From the NCBI GenBank assembly GCA_023376005.1, contig CM042145.1, forward strand, positions 92,751,762-92,815,761: a stretch of 64,000 nucleotides of DNA. The letters are read 5' to 3'. Below are positions 53,025 to 62,619 of the stretch, in pieces. The notes beneath the pieces were generated by a model, which was not told the DNA's origin, ran no database searches, and saw only the letters and a list, made by a program, of their open reading frames with translations. This stretch comes from Doryteuthis pealeii (Eukaryota; Mollusca; Cephalopoda; Myopsida; Loliginidae). The translations under genes and the position numbers were made by a program. Position 1 is the first letter of the stretch, and every line of letters begins with the position of its first letter.

Positions 53025-54384
53025 AATAAGGCGGGCTTTAGACCAGAAGCGTGATCCGCGGACAACAACGGGACACACGGACCACACACAAATCATGCAC
53101 ACACAGGCCACACACATCTAGTACCTATAGTATATAGGATGATTTATTCATATACACAAGTTGCAGGGCTCGCATGTGGGCTAGTGGTTAGAGTGCGTGG
53201 GCGACATAATAGACCTCCGATTCGATCGTTAATGAGCTAGATTCGAATACGTTGATGTGGATCGAGAGTTAACATCTGTCTCCCAGAGTATATCTTCAAT
53301 TGTAGCGCTACAGCTCTCTAAGGGAAGTCCAGAATGAACTCAGAATCGCGCATCTGATACTTCGTGCCGACTCCAGGTGCCCGACCAGGCATTAATGAAA
53401 TAGATTGCACAGATACAGGACCATCTCAAGAGGCCTGCGTACGTAAGGGCATGAGATTAGACTCAGTTGGTGAAGTCGCACCTAGCGTACACCTAATAGA
53501 CGTAGGGTACTAAAGTCTAGAAGGGAATCTATACAATTCACCTTCTCGTGGGATCAGATTGTCGATTGATAAGAGTTTGTGCGCAACCTTGAGAGTCCAA
53601 TTCTGATTCCTATCGACTGTCCTATAAAACGTGATGAGATGCGATCCACCGTAACACAAGCCTTCATCCACTATCAACAACGCAAACCTCACTGTAAGTA
53701 GGGCTAATTCAACTTTGATATGTATGCAACCACTCATGCAGTCTCGAAAAAAATCGACAGAGAGAGAGTCACAGATAACTGCTTAGATATCTTTAATGAA
53801 TAATATATATATATATTACTCATTATATAATAATATAAACACATATACAATGCAGAAATACTGAGAAGTTTAGTTAGATATCAAATTCTCTTGCTCCCAT
53901 CACTTCCACTATTTTTTGTGCTCCAAAATTGTTTGCCCCAATTCTTTCTCAGATTAATTGTTGCTTGCATTCACACTTGTACTTTTCTTTATCCTTTTTT
54001 TTTTTTCTTTTTACCATTCTCTTTTCATTTATAATTACACATACCAATCACCCTCCCCCTTTTAAATAACTTTACCCTTTCTTTCTTCTACATCGAATGA
54101 ATTGTTCCTTTTTTTTTTCCTTTTCCTCTATACCCTCTCACTTCTGCAAATTGCTCTCCTATTACAATTTGAGTATTACTGTAAACACTTAATGTTGTGG
54201 AACATGACAAAAGAGAGCAAAATGCCAGAAAATGTTATAAGAATTTGAGTAGCTTTATTTCTAAGAGCATTAATTCACTTTGTAAAGGAATGAGAGTCTG
54301 TGTAGTTTTGTGAATTGCATATGGACACCCAATTTCTGGTATTCTATTGACTGTGATAAAAAGTCCAGCAAGTTGTATATATGT
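53025..54384. other. Unassigned; tRNA-like segment at 53165
   Basis: GCTAGTGGTTAGAGTGCGTG (53178-53197) then GATTCGATCGTTAATGAGCT and GATTCGAATACGTTGATGTG suggest a further tRNA-headed SINE of about 300 bp. No second copy is present to define it. This block has more CG dinucleotides than the rest of the window. Confidence 0.45.
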
Positions 54385-55118
54385 AATGATTATTTCTCTG
54401 AATTTTTGAGATGAGGCTGATATTGGATTATTCGGACTATTGCCCTCATCTTTATTGTTATTGTTGGCGAGGGCCGGGTTAGCTCAGTCGGTAGAGTCGC
54501 TTACGACTAGAACCACAAGGTTCCTAGTTCGATACCTGCCTCCTCGCTGAGTAGCACAGGGATCTGTGCGGTAAAGTAAGGAGCTGATGGTAGGTGTGTG
54601 TGCTCCACCTCAGACGCTAAAATATTCCTTGGTCTAGCGCTAATGAAAAGGGGATAGACTCCCTCGCGCCTGGCTGATACCGACATTAGGTCTCCCGACG
54701 ACTTACTTTTTACTTTACTTTATTGTTATTGTACAGCATTTCGTCCAATTGGACACATAGCATAGTGGGTGAAGGCGTTGGGTTAAGACAGTTCTAAGTG
54801 ACAGTTATCTCTAAGTTGCAGGTTCAATCCTGGTCAGAGGCAGCAGTAACATAGAAAATATATATAACACAGCTTAACCCTGGTACCTTAGCTATGGTTA
54901 CGGAATGAGAACAGGATACCCGTGGATTGAATAAAGGTTGGATTCAAAGTTCAGTGATGGCTCCCGATTATGACAAGAAGATTCCAGAGTTCGAAAATAA
55001 GGCTCCTGAGTCCGACAAGAAATACCTGAAGAAGGCCAGATTGGCTGAAACATTGTACAAATAGCAATAAGATGCGGACAATAGTCCGAATAATCCAAAT
55101 AATACTAATGAATGATTA
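54385..55118. mobile_element. Penelope-type foldback split by a SINE
   Basis: Outer ends TTTCTCTGAATTTTTGAGAT (54394) and AATAATCCAAATAATACTAA (to 55110) match the family at 13045 and 3950. AATGATTA flanks it (54385-54392, 55111-55118). The left arm carries, on the minus strand, TCCAATTGGACGAAATGC. The right arm carries CTGAAGAAGGCCAGATTGGC then TGAAACATTGTAC. The loop encodes MAPDYDKKIPEFENKAPESD then KKYLKKA on the plus strand. A SINE A (54465-54719) and a tRNA-like segment (about 54750-54890) are inside. Confidence 0.8.
54452..54732 (+). mobile_element. SINE type A with 13-bp TSD
   Basis: TTATTGTTATTGT occurs at 54452-54464 and 54720-54732, flanking the SINE (GAGGGCCGGGTTAGCTCAGT; AGTTCGATACCTGCC; TACTTTTTACTTTACTT). 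It cuts the left arm of the Penelope-type foldback, so it is younger than that element. The B-box-proximal region has small deletions. Confidence 0.9.
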
Positions 55119-55149
55119 CAAGTAGTATTATAAGAATTAAATGTACGAG

Positions 55150-55440
55150 GGTGAAGTTTTTTTTATAAAACTAAGGCCTACATTGAGACCCTAACAAGGC
55201 TCAGAGCAAGAATCCGACGAGTAAGTTCCAACTTGCCAATCGACAATGTTCTCCTCTGTATGAGCAATGCTCAGCCACACACAAGCATCAGGACAAGGGA
55301 GAAAATCGCCTCATTTTGGTACAACTTTACCGTCCTCCATACTCACCAGATTTAGCGCCTTCAGACTATCATCTTTTGCCCCATGAAAGAGGGTTTGAGA
55401 GGAAACATTATTCCAGTAATCCCCCTCGTAGTTTTACTTC
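55150..55440 (+). pseudogene. Mariner transposase catalytic-core relic
   Basis: With two frameshifts the plus strand reads ETLTRLRARIRRV, then NVLLCMSNAQPHTSIRTREK, then a YSPDLAPSDYHL-like block and MKEGLRGN. In an intact mariner the second block is LLHDNARPHTA (second catalytic Asp) and the third is PPYSPDLAPSDYHLFG (third Asp). Here the Asp of the second block is Ser/Asn. The lineage differs from the relics at 16 and 39.8 kb. No terminal repeats were found. Confidence 0.85.
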
Positions 55441-56084
55441 CATGGCTAAAATGCTTCTTATAATACATTAAGAGGCTTCCAACAAAGAAGTACATATCAC
55501 AACAATACAGACTTTATTGTCTGAGCACATGTAATAATAAATACAGATACAAAACCATTTAGGACGAAATTCCTGACAAAGAAAGCAGAGTTCTGAGGTA
55601 TCTGAACCATAAAGTAGAATAGAAAGTCACTTACTATATATGAGCCATGTGGTGAGGGTCTAAAAGGGCTATGTACACGATGATTACAAATCTTAGTTGG
55701 GGGCAAAGCCCTCCCCCAAGCCTTAATGAACAGAGACACAACTTGTCTAGTGCATTCATTGGATGCCAGATGAAGAGAGAGGAAAATAGCTTCCCGGGCT
55801 GAGTTTAAATAACAGGTAGTAATGCATCTACAGTAGCAAGTCCTGGCAGAAGGGAAGATAACCCTTTTCCACCATCAAGGGAAGACAATTGCTACAGTAT
55901 AGAGATGTAAATGCTCTTTTCAAAAGGATATCAGATACATAACAAATTCCAAGAATTCTAGGCAAAGTTTTTGTTGTGGGAGGGGGTTATTATAAAATTC
56001 CTTTTATATGAAATGAAAATGTATATTGGCTCATGTAAGGTAATTTCTGTTTTTTTGGCTAATTGCCATTTAAATAGCGCATAC
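55441..56084. other. Non-coding intron, no element recognised
   Basis: The 80-codon minus frame at 55497-55739 has no recognisable features and no splice-site support. Confidence 0.5.
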
Positions 56085-56692
56085 ATTGAGCACAACATGC
56101 TGTAATGGTTATTATTTAAGGAAATGGACTTGGCAACTAGATTTCAAATCCTGGATGAGGCTGTTGGTTTCATAAGGCACTAATACCCTTGGGAAAATGT
56201 ATCAATCCAACTATTTTCCTTTCAGCTATGGGTAAAATAGTAAGCAAACTGAGCTCTTTAACCTTGGTGAGACAACCAGTCTATTCTGAATTCAAACCTG
56301 TTAAACTCTACTTAAGAAATTGACTTATGTGCCTCATCCTGCTCGTGTAGAGGGGTTGGTGAATACATACATTGTAAGTATATTTATTTGATATGTATTT
56401 ACTCAACCCCTCCACCATGAGCAGGATGTGACACACGAGTTAATTTCTTAAGCAGGGTTTAACAGGTTTTGAATTCAGATTTTTTCCTTCTCCTAGACTG
56501 GCTGCCACACCAAGGTTAAAGAGTCCAGTCTGCCCTACAATTTACCCATAGCTAGAGAGAGAATAAGTGGTTTCATACACTTACCAAGGGTATTAGAGCT
56601 ATGTGAAATGCAGCCAGCCTTGTCCAGGTTTTGAAATCTGCTTGCCATGTTCATTTTCCATGAAGATAACCATTACACTACAAGCACTTCCT
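56085..56692. mobile_element. Inverted pair of near-complete SINE type P copies
   Basis: Plus copy 56085-56375 (CATGCTGTAATGGTTATTAT to CGTGTAGAGGGGTTGGTGAA) and minus copy 56395-56692 (beginning ACTCAACCCCTCCACCATGA and ending at TGTAGTGTAATGGTTATCTT read on the minus strand). They meet tail to tail across a 20-bp TATTT spacer. Transcribed in intron 2, they would form a ~280-bp imperfect RNA duplex, a plausible ADAR substrate; that consequence is inference. Confidence 0.85.
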
Positions 56693-56814
56693 TTTATAAG
56701 CATAAATCAATTTCTATATTGATAATTAAGAAGAATTTGTTTTGTTTATAGATAGTCAAATGGTTTATTGTGAAGCTATTAGATTTGACTTTCTCACTTG
56801 TTAAACCTAGTTGA

Positions 56815-56970
56815 TCTGTTTGTAGGGCTTAGAATATGTTGACAAGGGATTACCTGGATATGACACTAAACTGCATCTAGCAGTTCTGGAGCTCTGGGAG
56901 TATGGAGTACTCCTTCATTGCCTTTACTCCCAGATCCACTCTGACCCAGAATATGGGTCAGATAGATCTA
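56815..56970 (+). mobile_element. SINE type C fragment
   Basis: GATCTGTTTGTAGGGCTTAG, GATATGACACTAAACTGCAT, GTTCTGGAGCTCTGGGAGTA, then CCAGATCCACTCTGACCCAG. Truncated at both ends. Confidence 0.65.
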
Positions 56971-56986
56971 TTGTTAATTATTTGCA

Positions 56987-57615
56987 CTAGCAAATATATG
57001 CACCCTCCGGGTGCAAGTGTATACATTTTAATATAATATGATATTATATTAAATTAGAAAGGCTAATGAAACTAAATAAGAATGAAGATGAAAAGATTTG
57101 AAACAGATGGGAGTATAATTGAAAAATCGAACAACTGAAACTTACTCTTCCATCACTCCCGTTTTTCATTGCTAAACTTTCCTAATTTAACTTTTAGTTA
57201 AAATAGGAAGTAAAGAATAAAATTACAGTTATTTGTTCTTATTAATCGATTTCTTTTATGATCTATCGCCGAAACTTTTGCTCATATATATTAAAATAAA
57301 ACCAAACAATTACCAATCAATAATACTAAGCACATATTTATTAAAATCAAATTTTTAATATCAATATGCAAATTAGCCTTCCCGTTCACACAATAAACCT
57401 CCATTTTGTTGTATATATAAATACAATTGTATATTATTATGATGTAGATAAGGCCAACAGTATTAATCATATAAAACAATTTTATTAATAATTTAAGTTT
57501 AAATAAAAACTATATCATGGAGAATGTGACGTGAATACCTAAGGAAATTATGACTTGAATAGTAACATAGTTTCGGTTACAGACAGAAAAGCACACAATC
57601 TCCATTATAATAAGA
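56987..57615 (-). mobile_element. Non-autonomous Helitron, family 1, second full copy
   Basis: On the minus strand it starts TCTTATTATAATGGAGATTG and ends GCACCCGGAGGGTGC, ATATATTTG, CTAG, T. It is collinear with 20809-21445 over its whole length; differences are mostly substitutions. Shared start and end in unrelated flanks define the element boundaries. The 62-codon minus frame (57291-57479) is also kept open here. Confidence 0.88.
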
Positions 57616-57656
57616 TTAAACAGGAATACCTGATATCATTTAACCATGTGGAAAAA

Positions 57657-57996
57657 AAACTTAAGAAACTACTTAAGAAATATAAATATAAATGTGCTAT
57701 CTTTGCAATTCCCTAACCTTTTGGCTGAAAATAATCCCAGACAGGTTTATATGCCATTAAATTCAATCAATCAATCAATCTTAATAAACTACACAAAAAA
57801 TGTTAATATAAATGTACAATGTCCACAATTCTTTAATCTTTAAGAATAAAATAACCCCAGACTGGTTGACACACCATTAAAATCAATCAATCAATCTAAA
57901 GAAACTACTCACAAAAATGTTAATATAGACATACAATGTTCCCAATTCCCTAACCTCTTGGCATGAAATAACCCCAGATGCCATTAAAATCAATCC
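57657..57996 (+). repeat. SINE 3' module in three tandem units
   Basis: Three units of about 115 bp share TAAGAAACTACTnAnAAA, AATATAnATnTACAATG, CAATTCCCTAACCTnTTGGC, AAATAACCCCAGAC and ATTAAAATCAATCAATCAAT. They tandemly repeat only the tail half seen at 17875 and 59740. Confidence 0.8.
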
Positions 57997-58023
57997 ATCA
58001 ATTATTGAATCCAGGTGAAGGTT

Positions 58024-58325
58024 AAAAAACATTTTTGTACCTTGTGGGGGAAAAAGGCCTGTAGCAAGAGATAGGACTTGCCTCGTGGGGCAAAGCGGGT
58101 GTGAACCTGTCTCACTTGCAGGATGAGTGGCAATAAAAATATGGCTGCCTTGGCACTACAATTTGAATACGTGTAATTTCTAAGCAAAGAAACATGGCGA
58201 TAGTAGTAGTGCAAAGGTAGCCATATTTTTCATTACCAGTCAGTCATCCTGCAAGCGAGACAGGTTCGCGCCCGCTTTGCTCCATGAGGCAAATCCTCTC
58301 TCTCTCGCTACAAGGCTGATGTTCT
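58024..58325. mobile_element. Foldback element with ~130-bp arms
   Basis: TTGCCTCGTGGGGCAAAGCG, GGTGTGAACCTGTCTCACTT and GCAGGATGAGTGGCAATAAA on the left are inverted on the right (CATCCTGCAAGCGAGACAGG, TTCGCGCCCGCTTTGCTCCA). The spacer is about 45 bp. The right arm keeps CG where the left has TG or CA at several sites. The element lies 215 bp upstream of the third SLC35F5 exon. Confidence 0.85.
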
Positions 58326-58384
58326 CTGTATAGAAATATGGAATGCCTGCTGTGGTGCATTGCTAAAAAAACTTGACTCATAAT

Positions 58385-58450
58385 GCTAATGTAGTGAGTT
58401 TAATCCTCACTGGATGCCTCACTACTCTAGCCTTGTGCCCAACTTAGCAA
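58385..58450 (+). mobile_element. SINE type Q fragment
   Basis: GTGAGTTTAATCCTCACTGG then ATGCCTCACTACTCTAGCC parallels the B-box side of 41862-42095. Confidence 0.55.
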
Positions 58451-58538
58451 AGCTTAAATAACCATTAAAGGTGTAGCAGAATGATTTCTTAGTTTTCAGT
58501 TACCTGTATATTAAAATGTTTTTCTTTTTTCTTTATAG

Positions 58539-58595
58539 AGTGCCCAAAGGTTTGATAGCATTGAGGACTGCCCAATTGATACAGACAAATTATTG
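58539..58595 (+). CDS. SLC35F5: Probable SLC35F5 exon: hydrophilic loop
   Basis: A 57-nt exon (19 codons) between TTTTTTCTTTATAG and GTAAGT, phase 0 at both ends, matching the phase-0 donor at 33936. The peptide SAQRFDSIEDCPIDTDKLL is acidic and hydrophilic. In SLC35F5 a long, weakly conserved cytosolic loop follows the second helix, so position and character fit, but I cannot match the residues to a known sequence. The match of phases, good splice sites and an open frame support it. It could instead belong to an unrelated transcript. Confidence 0.62.
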
Positions 58596-58734
58596 GTAAG
58601 TACTGATTCTCATATCTACAACTCAGTCACATTGTTGTATACTAATAAATACCCACATCATACGTCGGGTATATAATGGAGAGTTGTTACATACCCGCAT
58701 ACTCATGTTTGGGTATATACAGAATGAGTTCTTT

Positions 58735-58935
58735 TAATAGAGAGGGGAGAGAGATATATGACAATGCATATTTGCATTACTTACTTCTTTCTTCTTCTCT
58801 GGCCATTTGTGTGATCATCCACTTCTTTTCATAGAGAGAGGAAAGAGATATAGATAGGGTATCAGAGAGATGAGATGCATATTTGCATTACTTGCTTCTT
58901 TCTTCTTCTTCTGGCCATCTGTGATCATCCAGTCA
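58735..58935. repeat. ~115-bp tandem duplication after an exon
   Basis: GAGAGAGATATATGACAATG, CATATTTGCATTACTTACTT and TCTGGCCATTTGTGTGATCA recur as AAGAGATATAGATAGGGTAT, CATATTTGCATTACTTGCTT and TCTGGCCATCTGTGATCATC. It starts 140 bp after the third exon's donor. Confidence 0.75.
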
Positions 58936-59845
58936 CCATGTTGAATTCTATCTCTTCTACTTCTTGTCTGGGTTCTTGTTGTTGATTCATTTTCTGGCTA
59001 CGGCATTCATTGACCAACAACGCCATGGTACTTTTAAAACTTTTATTCTTAACTAAATTTCTTTACTACTTAACACAGCGCGAGCAGTTGATGAGTTCCA
59101 GCTAAGCAAGAAACGTCTTTCTTGCTTAATATCCTGCCTGGAACTGAGGATCTAACTAGATCTCACCTGACTTCACGTGATTGGCTGTTTTCCCACCTCT
59201 GGGGTCAAATATCCCCAATGGTCTGTAATTTTCCATTTGGGTTCTTTGTATTCTCGCCCCCCGCAGAGTTACAGGGTGTTGCCAATAATCCACTCTACCC
59301 ATGGATTATGCAACAGTCAGAAGTGACAAACAAGGTTATCAATTGATCTTGGTGATGAAGGAATGAGCAAACATTTATTAAAAAAAACTTGCTCATGTTC
59401 ATTCTGGATGTATATATTTATCCAACCCCTCTACTAGGATTGTTGTGTCGAAGTCGGGGACATGGAGTCAGTCAGTAAAATTATACCTACTCTGACTTCA
59501 GTTGAATTTACACTTTATATGATATGGCCCTAGTTTAGTCTGTAAAGTTATACAGTGCACACTCCTTATAACTAGATTATAAATCATCATTGTTTTATGT
59601 TTATTATAAACTGTAATCACTTAATTACATAAAGAGGAGTTGGAGTCGGAATGTCAAAAATAGAGGAGTTGGAATCAATTTGTGTTCCCACTCAAAAGAC
59701 CTGCCTCTACCACAAGTTTAGGAAAGTGCATAAAAAAAAAACTTTTAAGAAACAACTACACAAATGTAAATATGAATTTACAATGAATGCAATTCCCTAA
59801 CCTCTATGCATAAAATAGGCTGAAACGATCCAATTTTTCAAATAT
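58936..59845. other. Intron; nested hairpin at 59090-59148
   Basis: AGTTCCAG...CTGGAACT encloses AAGCAAGAAACGTCTTTCTT then GCTT, giving a two-level hairpin. A type P tail fragment lies at 59405-59440 and an AATC-type SINE module at 59740-59820. The frame at 59122-59346 has no known content. Confidence 0.5.
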
Positions 59846-59849
59846 TTTT

Positions 59850-60092
59850 GTGGTTGTAAATAAAATAATCTCAATCTGTCATGTGAAACAAGTCAATTTT
59901 TAAGCAGAGTATTGCTGGTTTGAACCCAGTCTGCCTTAATATTTACCCATAGCTGGGGGGAGAAGAGATGGATTTGTTCCTTTACCAAAGAGATTATCAC
60001 AAAGTGAAACACAAACAGCCTTGTCCAGGATTTAAACTCAGGTCACTAGTTCCATTTCCTGTGTTTATAACCATTGTGCTATGCACACCTCC
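59850..60092 (-). mobile_element. SINE type P, minus strand
   Basis: Minus strand: GTGTGCATAGCACAATGGTT, GACCTGAGTTTAAATCCTGG, CTTTGTGATAATCTCTTTGG, GCTATGGGTAAATATTAAGG, then AAATTGACTTGTTTCACATG. Older and internally deleted. Confidence 0.75.
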
Positions 60093-60419
60093 CCATTTAT
60101 TTTGGATTTTACAAGTTATTTTTGGGCTGATCTCATAAGCAGCTCTCCTTCAATGAAGTGGTGGTGGTGGTGGGGGGGGTTGCAGTCTTGCTTAAGCCAC
60201 AAAATATATTTCTTTATTCCTTAACATGTAAAACTCAAGACTTTACTCTTTTAAAAATCTCTCTCTTGATTTGCATGTGATTGTTCCCAGCCAAGGAACT
60301 GAGTTCTCGTGCCTTTTTTTCACAGAACTGTTGGGATTTGAACCCTGTGTCAATGAAAGGAATCCACTAAATGCTTGTAACATCTGGTATGTTGGCCAGG
60401 GAAGCCATTACATAACAAA

Positions 60420-60815
60420 TATCACAGGTTATTTTAGACCAAGAAATCAATTTCTGTTAAAAAAATTAAAAAAAGAAGAAAAAAAAAAGCTCATTCTATT
60501 GTTAATGGGGTTGGCTTTTATGATACATTTAAAGCTAACAATCATATTTTGTCAATTATATATCAAGGGCAAATGGAAGATTGGCTGGATAGATATTTCA
60601 AGGGAAACAAATGTTGTTTTAAAAATATATAAAACTCTAAAAAAGGCTTCATATAGAATATTGTACTCAGGCCTAGGCTCTAGTGTCTACACATAGAAAT
60701 TGGAGTGTAATATTGAGATTGAAGGGAATACAAAAAAGGGTGACAAAACTAATAAAAGATTACAGTTACAGAGAGAGAGATGGGAGTAATTAGGATGAAT
60801 TATTTTACTAGAAAG
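60420..60815 (+). mobile_element. LINE tail, first of two adjacent copies
   Basis: GTTTATGATACATTTAAAGC-type sequence (60518), CAATTATATATCAAGGGCAA and GGAAGATTGGCTGGATAGAT lead to peptides YRILYSGLG and, after a shift, LKGIQKRVTKLIKDYSYRER. These correspond to the PxLEYCTQAWSP and LERIQRRVTKLI motifs at the end of a CR1/Jockey-like reverse transcriptase. The frame at 60271-60696 is a chance fusion of this with upstream sequence. Confidence 0.75.
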
Positions 60816-61020
60816 TTATTTTAGATCAAGAAATCAATTTCTGTTAAAAAAATTTTTTTTAAATAAAATAAAAAGCTCACTCTATTATTCATGGGGTTGA
60901 CTTTTATGATACATTTAAAGCTAACAATCATATTTTGTCGATTATATATCAAGGGCAAATGGAAGATTGGCTGGATAGATATTTCAAGGGAAGCAAATGT
61001 TGTTTTAAAATATATATATA

Positions 61021-61305
61021 TATATATTTAGCAACTCCTCTGCACGAGTAGGATACGACACAAGGTCAATTTCTTAAGCGGAGTTCAACAGGTTTGAATT
61101 CAGAGTTTTCCTTCTCCTAGACTGGTTACCTAGCCATGGTTAAAGAACCCAGTCTGCCCTGCTATTTACGTATACCTGGAGGGAGAGTGGGATTCATACC
61201 TTTCCCAAGGGTATTAGCGCTAAGTGAAATGCAATTAGCACGTCCAGGACTTGAACTCGGGGCGACGAGTCCATTTCCTATGACTTTAACCATTACACCA
61301 CGCGC
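61021..61305 (-). mobile_element. SINE type P, full length, with TSD
   Basis: Flanked by GTTTTAAAA(A)TATATA (61002-61016 and 61306-61321). On the minus strand it starts ACGCGCGTGGTGTAATGGTT, then GACTCGTCGCCCCGAGTTCA, CACTTAGCGCTAATACCCTT, CTAGGTAACCAGTCTAGG and ends TCGTATCCTACTCGTGCAGA then GGAGTTGC. It is the most intact type P copy and gives the family's A and B boxes clearly. Confidence 0.92.
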
Positions 61306-61394
61306 GTTTTAAAAATATATAAAACCCTAATAAGACCTCCTATGGAATATTGTACCCAGGCCTAGGCTCCAGTTTTTAGATCGCCTTGTCAACA

Positions 61395-61925
61395 GTAGAA
61401 TACACCAACTGCACCTATGCAGAGGGTAAAATCCCTTCAATGGGACTACTTATTGGTCGTGGGTGGTGACCCATGATACTTTTGGACAGAATCCTGGTGG
61501 CTTAGCAATCCATGACATGCAACAATCCGCTTTGGCCTTTACTTAGGCTAGACAGGCAGTCAAGCCTTAGTATCTATATGATTGTCCTGACCCTATTGCC
61601 CTTATGGCAAACCCCCAACCTTTGGCTGAGGGTCTTAGTGTTCTGAATATGATGCTAAACTGCATCTAATGGTGAAGTTCCAATTTTGGAGCTCTTGGAA
61701 GTATGGAGTACTCCTCCATCACATTTACTCCCAAGTCCACTCTAACCCAAAGTATTAGTACTTGTTAGGGTTCCATCTATAGGTTAAGTAGATCAAAAAA
61801 TGAGTTTTATAAAAATTGAGTTTAAAAAAATTTGAATACCCTTCAAGAATGAATAAAACAAAATGTCTTTGGCATAAAATAACCCAAAATGGGTTGACAT
61901 GCTGTAAAATCCAGCTAAACAACCA
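61395..61925 (+). mobile_element. SINE type C nested in LINE
   Basis: CAGTAGAATACACCAACTGC, CGTGGGTGGTGACCCATGAT, GGCTAGACAGGCAGTC, CTATTGCCCTTATGGCAAAC, CAAGTCCACTCTAACCCAAA and GGCATAAAATAACCC. GTTTTTAGATC before it and GTGTCTAGACC after it may be a decayed target duplication. Confidence 0.8.
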
Positions 61926-62164
61926 ACCAGTGTCTAGACCTGGAAATTGAGGTATGATAATGAGATTGGAGGGCATACAAAGAAGAGTGACAAAAATAAT
62001 AAAAAGAGTAAAAGATTACAGTTACAGAGAGAGATGGGAGCAGTTAGGATGAACTATTTTACTAGAAAGAATGGGAGGTGATCTAATTGATACTTTCAAA
62101 ATAAATAATGAAATTTCTGATTATGGTAGACATTTTTTAATGGTTTTCCTTGAACTGGAAACTT

Positions 62165-62465
62165 ACTCTCAAGGCTTGATATGCTGTTAAATGAACCAAA
62201 ACAAATCAAAACCTCTGCTACTGGTAGGATGAGATATAAGGTCAATTTTAAAGCAGAGTACAGCTGGTTTAAACTCAGTTCTCCTTATCCTAGATTGGTT
62301 GCTATCCCAAAGATAAAGAATTCAGTCTGCTCTACTATTTACACATAACTGGAGAGGAGATCCGTCTATGCTTTTCCTAAGAGCATTAATATGAAGTAAA
62401 ATACTAACAGCCTTGTCCAGGGATTGAACTCGGCTTGTCAAGTCCATTTTTTCACTATAACTTAA
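62165..62465 (-). mobile_element. SINE type P, minus strand, with 3' module
   Basis: Minus strand: ACTTGACAAGCCGAGTTCAA, CCCTGGACAAGGCTGTTAG, CTTCATATTAATGCTCTTAG, GTTATGTGTAAATAGTAGAG, then ACTCTGCTTTAAAATTGACC. The adjacent CTTGATATGCTGTTAAATGA (62174-62193) is a plus-strand 3' module, so two SINE ends abut. Confidence 0.75.
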
Positions 62466-62619
62466 TGATAATAACATATGCCACCCATAAATGCAATCAA
62501 AATAAATAGTATCAAATTAGAAATTTGTTTTCTGGATATTTTTTTACTGTGAATAAAAACTTTGCATCCAATGGCAAAAATCAGATATAGATAGATTGTT
62601 ATATTCCAAGGGTGGTGCA

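Larger units (their letters stand above)
25788..58595 (+). other. SLC35F5: SLC35F5-like gene, visible span
   Basis: Three plus-strand exons with consensus splice sites define the visible part of the gene. Introns span 25922-33804 (7.9 kb) and 33937-58538 (24.6 kb); both are phase 0 and filled with repeats. The 5' exon or exons that supply the first base of the codon interrupted at 25788, and the exons for the remaining eight or so membrane helices, are not in view. No promoter could be recognised. Confidence 0.85.
60816..62115 (+). mobile_element. LINE tail, second copy, split by two SINEs
   Basis: Parallel to 60420-60815 in three pieces: 60816-61020, 61306-61395 (LIRPPMEYCTQA*APV) and 61925-62115 (LEGIQRRVTKIIKRV-like, then LERMGGDLIDTFKI). 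The pieces are collinear with the first copy, so the two SINEs entered after the duplication. Confidence 0.8.

Noticed and set aside
60271..60696. 141-codon open frame
   Set aside because: The C-terminal half is the LINE tail duplicated at 60816; the N-terminal half has no similarity and the frame is a chance fusion.
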